A DNA stretch of 22,122 nucleotides from Gammaproteobacteria bacterium (GCA_003232015.1 QIKU01000227.1:1-22122), one strand, 5' to 3'. Counted from the stretch's first letter, positions 6,690 to 15,348 are shown. Notes: generated by a model not told the origin, from the letters alone. A program made the numbers and translations.

Positions 6690-8540
6690 TTACTCCGAAT
6701 CAAGAAAACTCCGCAATTGATCCGAACGGCTTGGGTGGCGTAATTTACGCAATGCCTTCGCTTCAATCTGACGAATCCGTTCCCGTGTAACATCAAACTG
6801 CTTACCCACTTCTTCTAAAGTATGGTCGGTGTTCATATCAATACCAAAACGCATACGCAACACTTTGGCTTCACGTGCGGTTAAGCCTTCGAGTATATCC
6901 TGCGTTGCTTCACCTAAACCGGAACCTGTTGCCGAATCAAGTGGTGAAGTGACATTGCCATCTTCGATAAAATCACCTAAGTGCGAATCTTCATCATCAC
7001 CAATCGGTGTTTCAGTTGAAATAGGTTCTTTGGCAATTTTAAGCACTTTGCGAATTTTGTCTTCAGGTAATTCCATTTTTTCGGCCAGTTCTTCCGGTGT
7101 GGCTTCACGCCCTAAGTCCTGTAACATTTGGCGTGAGATACGATTAAGTTTATTAATCGTTTCAATCATATGCACCGGGATACGAATGGTACGCGCCTGA
7201 TCCGCAATGGAACGGGTAATGGCCTGACGGATCCACCAGGTGGCATAAGTCGAGAACTTGTAACCACGGCGGTATTCGAATTTATCCACCGCTTTCATCA
7301 GGTATTCGAATTTATCCACCGCTTTCATCAAGCCGATGTTGCCTTCCTGAATTAAATCCAGGAACTGCAAGCCACGATTGGTGTATTTTTTCGCGATAGA
7401 AATAACGAGCCGTAGATTAGCCTCAACCATTTCTTTTTTAGCACGACGTGCTTTGGCTTCACCAATCGACATCTTTCGATTGATGTCTTTTATTTCTGAG
7501 ATGCGCATAAAACTACTGTCTTCTAAGGCAGCCAGTTTTGTTTGCGCTTTTAAAATTTCATGCTGATGCTCATCTCAAACAGCCGAGTATTTTTCACCCG
7601 CGTCAATGTGCGCCTGCAACCAGCTTAGATCTGCTTCGTTATCCGGGAATGAGGTAATAAATTGTTTGCGTGGCATATGCGCTTTACCCACACAGATAGT
7701 CATAATGACTTTTTCCTGACTGCGAATTTCATTTATAAGCTTACGCATCTGAAGAACCAGGCGCTCGACCATTTTCGGAACCAGTTTTAATTCCATGATC
7801 TGATCGATTACTTCTTCACGGATTTTGGTGGTCTTTTTGTCCGAGAAGCCATGCTTTTGTGCCGCCTTCATCATTTTATTAAACAGTTTTTCCATTTTTG
7901 AAAAACGCGCTTTGGCTTCTTCTGGGTCTGGACCTGTATCAACAACTTCTTCGTCGTCATCATCGTCCGTATTTTGCCCACCTGGCACAATAATTTCATC
8001 CGGTGCATTCGGATCGATATAGTCGGTTAAAATATCCGTCAATTTAAATTCTTCGGCAAGGAATTTTTTGTGAAAATCGATGAGTGTTTCAATAGTTTTG
8101 GGGTAGCAAGACAACGACCACAACATTTGTTTCAGGCCGCCTTCGATACGCTTGGCAATTTTAATTTCGCCTTCACGTGACAATAATTCCACTGCGCCCA
8201 TTTCACGCATATACATACGAACAGGGTCGGTTGTACGGCCAAATTCACTATCAACATTGGCCAGCGCCGCGGCCGCTTCTTCAGCCGCATCTTCGTCGAC
8301 ACTATTACCCGATTCCAGCAAAGTATCACTGTCTGGGGCCACTTCATGCACGGTGATCCCCATATCGTTGATCATGGCAACGATGTCTTCAATTTGATCC
8401 GGATCGACGATGTCGTTTGGCAGGTGGTCGTTGACCTCGGCATAGGTTAAGTAACCTTGCTCTTTTCCCTTTGCAATCAATATCTTAAGCTGGGATTGCT
8501 GCTTACTTTCGTTCAATTCGGGTGCTTTACTTACACTCAT
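6690..8540 (-). pseudogene. rpoD: RNA polymerase sigma-70 factor RpoD, broken by an in-frame TGA and a 30-bp duplication
   Basis: This is the housekeeping sigma factor, which directs RNA polymerase to most promoters. The first part (7575-8540, 321 codons) holds region 1.1, region 1.2 (DPVRMYMREMGAVELLSREG) and the acidic non-conserved region (NTDDDDDEE). It stops at TGA (7575-7577). The same frame then continues without a shift ([19 protein letters not shown]) into a 272-codon part from ATG 7508 with regions 2-4 ([50 protein letters not shown]). By colinear comparison with E. coli RpoD the TGA stands at a Leu position, one base from TTA. Region 2.2 also carries [10 protein letters not shown] twice. 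It is the last gene of the rpsU-yqeY-dnaG operon. RpoD is essential, so sequencing or assembly error, a split sigma, or a second rpoD must be considered. Confidence 0.9.
7271..7330 (-). repeat. Perfect 30-bp tandem duplication inside rpoD region 2.2
   Basis: Bases 7271-7300 and 7301-7330 are identical. Each unit encodes [10 protein letters not shown] and the frame is kept. Known RpoD proteins have a single copy between GNIG and RRGYKF. Confidence 0.95.
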
Positions 8541-8703
8541 TCACTGCGCTCACATTATTTCGAGATAAAAGATCAGGAGTTTACACTAGATCTGTGATTT
8601 TTCTATGTAAATCATAAGATAACTATAGACTTTTTATTAAAGAATTTGCTTATATCAAGCAACAAATTAAGGTTTTTTGCGGATTTGTTACATTTTTAGC
8701 TCA
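8541..8703 (-). promoter_or_regulatory. dnaG-rpoD intergenic region with a possible internal promoter
   Basis: 163 bp. On the minus strand TTTACA and TAGTGT are 17 bp apart, a weak sigma-70 promoter before rpoD. A palindrome TTGCTT-ATATC-AAGCAA (8646-8662) lies further up. In E. coli an internal promoter also serves rpoD in this operon. The rpoD ribosome binding site is weak. Confidence 0.3.
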
Positions 8704-10566
8704 CTAACTGGATCGCTGGGTTAATTGCCGTAATTCCTGCTTATCTTGCTCGGATAATTTTCCATGATTGGATTTTGCCAACAAATGCTCCAAACGCATT
8801 TCTTTTGCCTGCAAGTACAGGGCTTCCATCACACCGATAAACTCAGCCTCCAGTGCCTTTTCATCCGTTACTTCCGGCTGCCACTGTGCCAGTTTGACAA
8901 GGTGCGGGTAGCTTTGGCTCGCATCCTCAAAGCCTGACCAGCGTTCTAGTATTGCTGCACAGTTGATATGGGGATAAGCATGTAATAATTCAAGCAATTT
9001 TTGCAAAATATCGATACCCGGCATATCCAGTTCCGCCAGTTGATTTGGCATTTTCACTAATTGCGCCAAACGCGGCAGATAGAGCAAACGCATAATTGCC
9101 ATTCTTATGGGAGATAACCCCATTTTCACTGCAGATTGGCGTGAATTATCTACATTTACCGTGTTTTTATAACCTGATTCTGAGCCCGTTTGTTGCTCAG
9201 GCGGCCTCGCCACTGCAGTTCGGTTGCCACGCACCAGGGTCGATTTATTTTGCAGGCTGGCTTCTATTTCTGCCACCTCCATCCGGGTTAACTGCGCCAG
9301 TTGTTGCAGCATCATCTGCCGATAAACCCCTGGCAATAACTGACTCAACAACGGCCGAGCCTGCTCCACCAGCTGCGCACGGCCATCTATACTGTGCGTG
9401 TCGATATTGGCACACAGGTTTTCAAACAAATATTCGGAGAAGCTTTTGGCTTTTTTAAGTTCAGCTTCAAAACCATCTTGACCATTAGCACGAATATAAC
9501 TGTCCGGGTCTTCACCTTGCGGTAAAAACATAAAACGAATTTGCAGGCCTTCGCGTATCACTGGCAAAGCATTATTTAAAGCACGCCATGCCGCATCTCG
9601 ACCCGCACGATCGCCATCAAAACAAAAATAAATCTCATGGCTTAAGCGAAATAAGCGCTGCAAATGATCGGCAGTGGTCGCCGTACCTAATGTTGCCACT
9701 GCATAGTGCACGCCAAACTGTGCCAGCGCCACCACGTCCATATAGCCTTCCACCACCAGAACCTTGTCAATTTTGCGCATAGCCTTGCGCATTTCGTATA
9801 GCCCATATAACTCGCGGCCTTTATGGAACAGGGGCGTTTCGGGGGAATTTAGGTATTTGGGGGATTCATCGCCTAGCACTCGGCCACCAAAAGCAATACA
9901 ACGACCGCGTTGATCTCGAATAGGAAACATTACCCTGTCGCGAAAACGGTCATAAGTACCACCGCGATCATTATTAATCAGCACGCCTACTTCGACTAAT
10001 TTTTTTTCTATATCTGAATTTATTACGCCACTGGAAAGGGCTTTTAAAACAGACTCATAGCCCGGCGGCGCATAGCCCATGCCATATTCCGCCGCAATCT
10101 CGCCACTTAAACCGCGCTGCTTTAAATAGGCTACCGCTTTTTGTGCCTGCGGATGTTCGCGCAATTGTTTACGATAAAATTGATCCACTTGCTGCATTAA
10201 TTGATACAGCGAATCGGCCTGCTTTATCTTCGCGCCATGGCCACTGCTTCCAGCGCTATCCACTTTTTCATGCGGCACTTCCAAACCTAAATTACTCGCC
10301 AGTTCTTCGACCGCCTCCGGAAAACTCAGGTGCTCATACTCCATTAAAAACCGCAGCGCCGAGCCGCTCTCGCCACAACCAAAACAATGATAAAACTGCT
10401 TGATTTCGCTTACCGTAAAAGACGGGGTTTTTTCATTATGGAATGGGCAACAAGCTTTGTGGTTGGTACCGGCTTTTTTTAGCGGCACACGCGCATCAAT
10501 CACCTCGACAATATCGGTGCGCGCGAGAATGTCATCAATAAAGTGTTGTGGGATTAAGCCAGCCAT
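8704..10566 (-). CDS. dnaG: DNA primase DnaG
   Basis: 620 residues, slightly longer than the E. coli enzyme. It makes RNA primers at the replication fork with DnaB helicase. The N-terminal CHC2 zinc domain has C40, H43, C61 and C64 (CPFHNEKTPSF and YHCFGCGESG). The catalytic core has the basic DRFRDRVMFPI segment (about 206-216) and FGGRVLGD (about 226-233). The TOPRIM fold has E273 in VVEGYMDVVA, D317 and D319 in CFDGDRAG. The C-terminal third (from about 430) is the less conserved helicase-interaction domain. Third gene of the rpsU-yqeY-dnaG-rpoD operon, 95 bp after yqeY. Intact. Confidence 0.97.
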   Translation of the reverse strand: MAGLIPQHFIDDILARTDIVEVIDARVPLKKAGTNHKACCPFHNEKTPSFTVSEIKQFYHCFGCGESGSALRFLMEYEHLSFPEAVEELASNLGLEVPHEKVDSAGSSGHGAKIKQADSLYQLMQQVDQFYRKQLREHPQAQKAVAYLKQRGLSGEIAAEYGMGYAPPGYESVLKALSSGVINSDIEKKLVEVGVLINNDRGGTYDRFRDRVMFPIRDQRGRCIAFGGRVLGDESPKYLNSPETPLFHKGRELYGLYEMRKAMRKIDKVLVVEGYMDVVALAQFGVHYAVATLGTATTADHLQRLFRLSHEIYFCFDGDRAGRDAAWRALNNALPVIREGLQIRFMFLPQGEDPDSYIRANGQDGFEAELKKAKSFSEYLFENLCANIDTHSIDGRAQLVEQARPLLSQLLPGVYRQMMLQQLAQLTRMEVAEIEASLQNKSTLVRGNRTAVARPPEQQTGSESGYKNTVNVDNSRQSAVKMGLSPIRMAIMRLLYLPRLAQLVKMPNQLAELDMPGIDILQKLLELLHAYPHINCAAILERWSGFEDASQSYPHLVKLAQWQPEVTDEKALEAEFIGVMEALYLQAKEMRLEHLLAKSNHGKLSEQDKQELRQLTQRSS

Positions 10567-10661
10567 AATGGTTATTTTATGGGTTTTACCACTGAGACGC
10601 GACTTGTTTTAGGAAGAGAAACCAGAGCGGTTTAAAGTAAATAGCCGTTTATACAAAATTA

Positions 10662-11108
10662 TCAGGAAAGCTTTGCTTTGATCTTCGAGCTGACAGCACC
10701 CATATCAGCTTTACCTGCTAATTTGGCTTTAAGCATGCCCATGACTTTACCCATATCTTTCATGGTAGCGGCACCGGTTGAAGCAATGGCTTTGTCGATT
10801 AAAGCATCGACTTCTGCATCTGGCATTTGCTCCGGCATGTACTCTTTAATGATAAGCACTTCGGCTTTTTCAATATCGACCAGTTCAGTACGGTCGGCTT
10901 TTTCAAACGCTTCGATGGAGTCTTTACGCTGCTTTAGCATTTTTTCTAAAACAGCAATAACCGCATCGTCATCCAGCTCGATACGCTTGTCGACTTCAAT
11001 TTGCTTGATAGACGATGTAATTAAACGCAATGTTTTAAGGCGAACTTTTTCTTTAGCGCGCATTGCATCTTTAACATTGTCGTTTATACGTTGTTTTAGA
11101 TCAGACAT
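10662..11108 (-). CDS. yqeY: GatB/YqeY domain protein
   Basis: 148 residues, the usual size. It has the YqeY family pattern: N-terminal LKQRINDNVKDAMRAKEKVR, then LRLITSSIKQIEVDKR, then MLKQRKDSIEAFEKADR, and a C-terminal MKDMGKVMGMLKAKLAGKAD resembling the tail domain of GatB. GatB tail domains bind tRNA in the amidotransferase that makes Gln-tRNA and Asn-tRNA; the role of the stand-alone protein is not settled. It lies between rpsU and dnaG, a position common in Gammaproteobacteria and Firmicutes, after a probable partial terminator. Confidence 0.93.
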   Translation of the reverse strand: MSDLKQRINDNVKDAMRAKEKVRLKTLRLITSSIKQIEVDKRIELDDDAVIAVLEKMLKQRKDSIEAFEKADRTELVDIEKAEVLIIKEYMPEQMPDAEVDALIDKAIASTGAATMKDMGKVMGMLKAKLAGKADMGAVSSKIKAKLS

Positions 11109-11145
11109 ACAACTATCTTAAATTAAACCATCTTTAATAATAACT

Positions 11146-11186
11146 AAAAAATAAAAACAGCCTGACAATATAAAGCGGTCAGACTG
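11146..11186 (-). terminator. Intrinsic terminator/attenuator between rpsU and yqeY
   Basis: On the minus strand CAGTCTGAC (11178-11186) pairs with GTCAGGCTG (11158-11166), nine pairs with one G-U, followed by TTTTTATTTTTT. In E. coli a terminator after rpsU keeps dnaG and rpoD expression lower than S21; the same role fits here. Confidence 0.8.
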
Positions 11187-11210
11187 AGCAATTAGTTTAA
11201 TAATATAAAT

Positions 11211-11426
11211 CTAGTAAAGACGAACTAAACGTGAACGTTCACGTGATACTTTTTTCTGATGGCGTTTTACAGCCGCAGCAAGTTTGCGTTTACGAATGGA
11301 TGTTGGTTTTTCATAAAATTCGCGTCGACGGACTTCAGATAAAACACCGGCTTTTTCACAAGAACGTTTAAAACGACGCAGCGCGACGTCAAAAGGTTCG
11401 TTTTCTTTAACCCTTACAAAAGGCAT
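11211..11426 (-). CDS. rpsU: 30S ribosomal protein S21
   Basis: 71 residues, standard length. It is very basic, starting [20 protein letters not shown], with the conserved [20 protein letters not shown] and a lysine/arginine-rich tail ending RSRLVRLY. S21 is a small-subunit protein needed for initiation at natural mRNAs. First gene of the macromolecular-synthesis operon; AGAGGA lies seven bases before the ATG. It is divergent from tsaD, as in many Gammaproteobacteria. Confidence 0.97.
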   Translation of the reverse strand: MPFVRVKENEPFDVALRRFKRSCEKAGVLSEVRRREFYEKPTSIRKRKLAAAVKRHQKKVSRERSRLVRLY

Positions 11427-11504
11427 TTAGTATTCCTCTATTATTTATTCGTTTACTTTATTTGTTCGTTACTTTTTAGCTACAATGTCCCAAAAGGGCG
11501 CGCT

Positions 11505-11532
11505 ATTCTAACGCAGCCGCCCGACAATGCAA
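11505..11532 (-). promoter_or_regulatory. Predicted rpsU operon promoter
   Basis: On the minus strand TTGCAT (11527-11532) and TAGAAT (11505-11510) are 16 bp apart, giving a leader of about 70 nt before rpsU. On the other strand TACAAT (11481-11486) could be the -10 of tsaD, with a poor -35. Confidence 0.5.
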
Positions 11533-11619
11533 AGAGATCACGCATTAATTAACAATTTTCTTCCATTTTCGAGGCTAAATAGCAGCAAAAGCCCCAAACA
11601 AAGTCAGGCAACCCATTTT

Positions 11620-12639
11620 ATGCGTGTTTTAGGAATAGAAACCTCTTGCGATGAAACCGGCATCGCCATTTACGACACCAATGTCGGCATTATTGCCGAT
11701 GTGTTGCACAGCCAGGTAAAGCTACACGCTCAATACGGTGGCGTAGTGCCCGAACTGGCCTCACGCGACCATGTCCGAAAAATCATTCCTTTAATAAACA
11801 AGGCATTAGAGCAAGCACAACTCACAGCAAAAGACATTGATGGCATCGCCTATACCAAAGGCCCCGGCCTGCTGGGTGCATTACTGGTCGGCAGCTCCGT
11901 CGGCCGCGCACTCGCCTATGCCTGGGACGTGCCGGCCATTGGTGTGCACCATATGGAAGGCCATTTGCTAGCACCCATGCTTGAAGAGAACCCACCCAGC
12001 TTCCCGTTTGTAGCCTTGCTCGTCTCTGGCGGTCATACTCAGCTTATTAGCGTGCAAGGTATTGGTCGCTATACCTTGCTTGGTGAGTCCCTTGACGATG
12101 CCGCAGGCGAAGCCTTTGATAAAACCGCCAAAATGCTCGGCCTGAGTTACCCTGGCGGCCCGGCACTGGCAAAACTGGCTGAAGCTGGCCAACCCGGCCG
12201 CTTTAAACTCCCCCGCCCGATGACCGACCGTCCCGGGCTGGATTTTAGCTTTAGTGGCTTAAAAACCGCCGCCCTCACCGCATGGAAAAAGTCAGATCAG
12301 GCCACACAAACGCAAGCCGACCTTGCCTATGCCTTTCAAGAGGCGGTGGTCGAAACCATTGCGATTAAATGCCGCCGCGCGTTAGAACAAACGCAACTGA
12401 AAACGCTGGTCATCGCCGGTGGCGTCAGTGCCAACACCCATTTGCGCCAACGCTTAACCGAACTGGTCAAAAAATACGATGCCAGGGTTTATTATCCACG
12501 TCCGGCATTTTGCACCGACAACGGTGCGATGATCGCCTATGCCGGTAGCCAAAGGCTGCTTGCTGGTGAACAACAAGATCTCGATTTTTCCGCCACCGCG
12601 CGCTGGTCTATTGATACGCTTCATCCTTGTCAGGTCTAA
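11620..12639 (+). CDS. tsaD: tRNA N6-adenosine threonylcarbamoyltransferase TsaD
   Basis: 339 residues from the ATG at 11620 ([19 protein letters not shown]). The frame is open 31 codons further up, but the family begins at this motif. TsaD, with TsaB and TsaE, moves threonylcarbamoyl from TC-AMP to A37 of tRNAs that read ANN codons. The ASKHA-type fold shows GIETSCDET at the N-terminus, the metal-binding H111 and H115 ([10 protein letters not shown]), [10 protein letters not shown], and late [13 protein letters not shown] and [13 protein letters not shown]. Divergent from rpsU. Ile tRNAs are its substrates, so the split tRNA-Ile2 in this window is a likely target once spliced. Confidence 0.96.
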   Translation: MRVLGIETSCDETGIAIYDTNVGIIADVLHSQVKLHAQYGGVVPELASRDHVRKIIPLINKALEQAQLTAKDIDGIAYTKGPGLLGALLVGSSVGRALAYAWDVPAIGVHHMEGHLLAPMLEENPPSFPFVALLVSGGHTQLISVQGIGRYTLLGESLDDAAGEAFDKTAKMLGLSYPGGPALAKLAEAGQPGRFKLPRPMTDRPGLDFSFSGLKTAALTAWKKSDQATQTQADLAYAFQEAVVETIAIKCRRALEQTQLKTLVIAGGVSANTHLRQRLTELVKKYDARVYYPRPAFCTDNGAMIAYAGSQRLLAGEQQDLDFSATARWSIDTLHPCQV

Positions 12640-12752
12640 ATTAACATTGCCGTTGCATTGCGTGATGAAGGCTTCATGTTTTTAATCATTAATTTGCTAC
12701 AGTATAACTAACCCATACTTACAAGGCGGCTTGTTAGCCTGTTCAAATACAA

Positions 12753-13511
12753 ATGAAACGCTGGTTATTTCAACGACACCGTCGACGCCGCAGACTAAAA
12801 TCCAGAACTAAAATAGTCCGCTACAGTATTTACCTGTTACGTATTTTTGCCCTTGTTTTAGTCATCGATATTTTTTATATAAGTACAATCTGGCCAGACT
12901 GGTCTGAGTACGGCCGTGGCTCGATTAAAAAAACAAAATTTATTCAGGCTTATGAGGCTCGACAAAAAAAAGACTCCAGCCTGCCACAACTGCAATGGAA
13001 ACCAGTGCCGATGACCTGGATATCTAAAAACATGCGCATGGCGGTGATTGTTGCCGAAGACGCGCGTTTTTATCAGCACACCGGTTTTGATTTAGACGCA
13101 CTAAAAGAAGCTATGCAATACAATATGGAACACATGGATTTTAAATACGGTGGCAGCACCATTTCACAACAAACAATTAAGAACATGTTTTTAAACCCGG
13201 CGCGTAATCCACTGCGCAAATGGCATGAACTGATACTCACAATCGGAATGGAAATAAAACTCAATAAATCTCGCATACTTGAAATTTATTTAAATGTGGC
13301 CGAATTTGGTAAAGGTATTTTTGGTGTTGAGGCCGCGGCGCGCTATTATTACGGGGTTTCGGTGCACACTTTATCAAAACGCCAGGCTGCGGAACTCGCC
13401 GCCTCCCTGCCTAGTCCGGTCAAGCACAATCCGAAAACACGGACTAAACGTTTTTTGCAACGCAGCAAAAAGATTTATCGTTATATGCAGTGGTTTGGTA
13501 ATAAAAGCTAA
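12753..13511 (+). CDS. mtgA: Monofunctional biosynthetic peptidoglycan transglycosylase
   Basis: 252 residues. A very basic N-terminus (RHRRRRRLKSR) and one membrane anchor (about 22-44) precede a periplasmic GT51 domain. GT51 motifs: MAVIVAEDARFYQHTGFD with catalytic E102, KYGGSTISQQTIKN (131-144), then RILEIYLNVAEFGKGIFGVE with the second glutamate E177. No transpeptidase domain follows, so it is MtgA, which polymerises glycan strands from lipid II. It has no clear ribosome binding site. It follows tsaD by 113 bp; the stop codon overlaps the stop of the convergent thermonuclease gene (shared CTAA). Confidence 0.95.
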   Translation: MKRWLFQRHRRRRRLKSRTKIVRYSIYLLRIFALVLVIDIFYISTIWPDWSEYGRGSIKKTKFIQAYEARQKKDSSLPQLQWKPVPMTWISKNMRMAVIVAEDARFYQHTGFDLDALKEAMQYNMEHMDFKYGGSTISQQTIKNMFLNPARNPLRKWHELILTIGMEIKLNKSRILEIYLNVAEFGKGIFGVEAAARYYYGVSVHTLSKRQAAELAASLPSPVKHNPKTRTKRFLQRSKKIYRYMQWFGNKS

Positions 13512-14284
13512 AACCCGCTAATCATTTTAGGGTGACGCACTTGCATATATAATTCTTTTTTTCTTTCATGAATCCAGCCACGCGCAAAAAGTGTTTTATC
13601 TTTTAAATCTTCAAGCTTTATGCTATTTAAGTTTAGCGATTTAAAATATTTAAAGTCTTTACGTTTTATTCGCAAGGTAAATTCTGGTGCCAACTGTAAC
13701 CAGATCGAATCGCGACTTTTCCCGACTCGCATAACATTGCCTTTTATAAAAGCAAAGCCGGTATCCTTTAACTTTAATTGTGAAGCAGGAATAACTTTAA
13801 ACGTATTAGCTGACCAGATGTTCTTTGCTTTTTTCCGCGCCTGCTGCTCCAGCCGGAAATAGCAATTAATGAAAGCCGTATTGGGTGGTACAACAATGGC
13901 ACTGGCTAATCCCTGTTTAACTAACATTGCATTAAGGTTACGCCCGTCACTTAACAATATATGCGCCAGCAAACGTCCATAGCGATCTTTTTTTTGCCGT
14001 CCAAATTTTAAGTGGATTTTTTTATTAGTCGCCAGCTGCCTTTTAAGATACCGCTTTGCTGCTGACGCATAGGCCTCTGCTTTTTTAGGATAACGCGCCC
14101 GCTCAGGCGCATTAATGCCAATCAGCCTGACCTTTTGTTTATTCGATAAAATAACGGTGTCACCGTCAACAACCCTAAGCACCTTTGCCGTTGCGTCATA
14201 ACGATTAACACCACATTCCTCTGCAATGGCCTGAGTCGAGATGCTAAAATAACAGACAATAAAAAAGGCGCTCAATTTGAGCAC
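13508..14284 (-). CDS. Secreted thermonuclease-like (SNase/TNase domain) protein
   Basis: About 258 residues from a GTG at 14282-14284; the frame is open to 14398, but that extra stretch lies in the hairpin array and looks non-coding. The predicted signal peptide is MLKLSAFFIVCYFSISTQAIA followed by EECG. The SNase domain has KVLRVVDGDTVIL (catalytic Asp), VRLIGINAPER (Arg), KKDRYGRLLAHI (Glu/Arg region) and a C-terminal extension of about 100 residues ending in RHPKMISGF. Staphylococcal-nuclease relatives cleave DNA and RNA outside the cell or in the periplasm with calcium. The start is uncertain: a TTG at 14272-14274 is also possible, and no good ribosome binding site is seen. The start overlaps a terminator-like hairpin. 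Confidence 0.85.
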   Translation of the reverse strand: MLKLSAFFIVCYFSISTQAIAEECGVNRYDATAKVLRVVDGDTVILSNKQKVRLIGINAPERARYPKKAEAYASAAKRYLKRQLATNKKIHLKFGRQKKDRYGRLLAHILLSDGRNLNAMLVKQGLASAIVVPPNTAFINCYFRLEQQARKKAKNIWSANTFKVIPASQLKLKDTGFAFIKGNVMRVGKSRDSIWLQLAPEFTLRIKRKDFKYFKSLNLNSIKLEDLKDKTLFARGWIHERKKELYMQVRHPKMISGF

Positions 14285-14292
14285 CTTTTTTA
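14261..14292. terminator. Intrinsic terminator overlapping the start of the thermonuclease gene
   Basis: AAAAAAGGCGCTC-AATTT-GAGCACCTTTTTT reads as stem plus U-tract on both strands (seven-pair stem, one G-U). On the minus strand it would end the rpmE transcript, yet it encodes part of the thermonuclease signal peptide. Confidence 0.75.
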
Positions 14293-14311
14293 AAGAATAA
14301 AATCTAGTTTC

Positions 14312-14410
14312 CCCGTCCGCTTGCGACGGGCACAAAATCGTTGGGGTTTCCAAAGGGGAGAGGTGGAGCTCTCCCCTTTGGTCGTCAGCGGGGTGCATAC
14401 CCCGTTGACG
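14312..14410. repeat. Array of three adjacent hairpins between rpmE and the thermonuclease gene, possible dispersed repeat
   Basis: Three inverted repeats in 99 bp: CCCGTC/GACGGG (14312-14330); a perfect 13-bp stem CCAAAGGGGAGAG/CTCTCCCCTTTGG (14350-14381); and CGTCAGCGGGGT/ACCCCGTTGACG (14383-14410, one G-U). They are GC-richer than their surroundings. Such clusters are typical of REP/BIME-like intergenic repeats or of a structured 3' UTR of rpmE. No second copy is in the window. Confidence 0.6.
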
Positions 14411-14433
14411 ATATATAATTGATTCGCACGATC

Positions 14434-14646
14434 TTATTTTGATGACATACCGTATTTTTGACGGAACTTGTCAACTCGGCCAGCTGTATCAACAATTTTT
14501 TGCTTTCCGGTGTAAAAAGGATGACAGCTGGAGCAAACTTCGATGCTCAACGCGTCTTTACCCACCGTTGAACCGGTTTGAAATGTGTTACCGCAACTGC
14601 AAGTAACCGTTACGTCAGAATATTTTGGATGGATATCAGCTTTCAT
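14434..14646 (-). CDS. rpmE: 50S ribosomal protein L31, zinc-binding form
   Basis: 70 residues, standard length. It has the C+ type zinc cysteines C16, C18, C38 and C41 ([14 protein letters not shown] and [14 protein letters not shown]), which the zinc-independent paralogue YkgM lacks. The N-terminus [16 protein letters not shown] is typical. GAGG lies seven bases before the ATG. It has its own promoter and is followed by a hairpin array and a terminator. Confidence 0.97.
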   Translation of the reverse strand: MKADIHPKYSDVTVTCSCGNTFQTGSTVGKDALSIEVCSSCHPFYTGKQKIVDTAGRVDKFRQKYGMSSK

Positions 14647-14727
14647 TTTGTTGCCTCATTAATTTAAGTCGTATCGCCACTGAAACTAAAAGTTTTATGT
14701 TCAGCACCATACTAAAAACAGTCGGCA

Positions 14728-14756
14728 ATAATACGTAAAAGCGCCGTTAACAGCAA
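14728..14756 (-). promoter_or_regulatory. Predicted rpmE promoter
   Basis: On the minus strand TTGCTG (14751-14756) and TATTAT (14728-14733) are exactly 17 bp apart, giving a leader of about 75 nt. No zinc-regulator site was recognised. Confidence 0.55.
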
Positions 14757-14805
14757 GCGCAATCAGGCCAAAGGGGCTCAAATAGCCAAAATTTGCTGGA
14801 ATTAA

Positions 14806-15189
14806 CTAGCTTCGAGCAAAAGCTGCGCGGTTAAAGGGTAAAACCGTTGCCGTCCGGCGAGTTCGCAGAGGCTGACGGCCTTCCACCATGCCAGCTAAGT
14901 CTTTGTACATTGAACCGAGCTCATCAAATGATTTCCACATCATTTCAGATATTGCAATGGTCGCAGCCAGTGGATTCGCCGCTCGTTCACGCACTTTATC
15001 AATACGCCATTGGAGGCAGCGTAAACGCTCACGGTGTTTTGCAGGCACACTATTAATATATGCTGCAATGCGCTCAGCACGACAAGATTCAAAATTTTCC
15101 TGACTGTCTCGCCAGAGTGCCATCCAGGTTTCAAAATCCAGTTTATTTAATTTTTCTTCTTTTCGATTCTCAATCATTTTCGGTACCAA
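14806..15189 (-). CDS. DUF3135 family protein
   Basis: 127 residues from a TTG at 15187-15189 (AAGG eight bases upstream), or 123 from an ATG at 15177. The family core is visible: LDFETWMALWRDSQENFE, then RERLRCLQWRIDKVRERAANPLAA, then ISEMMWKSFDELGSMYKDL. The protein is helical, charged and soluble, with no signal or membrane segment. DUF3135 proteins are found mainly in Gammaproteobacteria and have no assigned function that I know. It has its own good promoter and lies between rpmE and rho. Confidence 0.8.
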   Translation of the reverse strand: MVPKMIENRKEEKLNKLDFETWMALWRDSQENFESCRAERIAAYINSVPAKHRERLRCLQWRIDKVRERAANPLAATIAISEMMWKSFDELGSMYKDLAGMVEGRQPLRTRRTATVLPFNRAAFARS

Positions 15190-15267
15190 CTTTTACACCT
15201 TAAATAACATTACCAACGAATTAGTTTATCCCCAATAAATATATAATTCGTAAGCTTACTTATAAGA

Positions 15268-15296
15268 ATATTGCGTTAGCGGTGGGACTTTGTCAA
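15268..15296 (-). promoter_or_regulatory. Predicted promoter of the DUF3135 gene
   Basis: On the minus strand a perfect TTGACA (15291-15296) is followed after 17 bp by CAATAT (15268-15273), about 70 bp before the start codon. Confidence 0.55.
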
Positions 15297-15348
15297 AAAG
15301 CTTAGCGCCTACTTTTAATCCTTTACATAGGGAAAACATGCTATCAAA

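Noticed and set aside
7271..7330. CRISPR-like repeat
   Set aside because: Only two directly abutting copies with no spacer, inside a coding gene. No CRISPR array is present in the window.
7575..7577. TGA read as tryptophan or selenocysteine in rpoD
   Set aside because: TGA ends the DUF6165, HNH, transposase and nuclease-like genes at sensible places, and colinear alignment puts Leu, not Trp or Cys, at this codon. No SECIS-like hairpin was evident.
7508..7577. Frameshift as the cause of the split rpoD
   Set aside because: The frame is the same before and after; only the stop codon interrupts it.
11527..11619. N-terminal extension of TsaD
   Set aside because: The family starts at [12 protein letters not shown], and the upstream part overlaps the rpsU promoter.
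14285..14398. Extra 38 N-terminal codons of the thermonuclease
   Set aside because: They are translated from the hairpin array and precede a clear signal peptide, so they are probably not coding.
14350..14410. Integron attC site
   Set aside because: No GTTRRRY/RYYYAAC core pairs and no integrase or cassette array; simple hairpins fit better.
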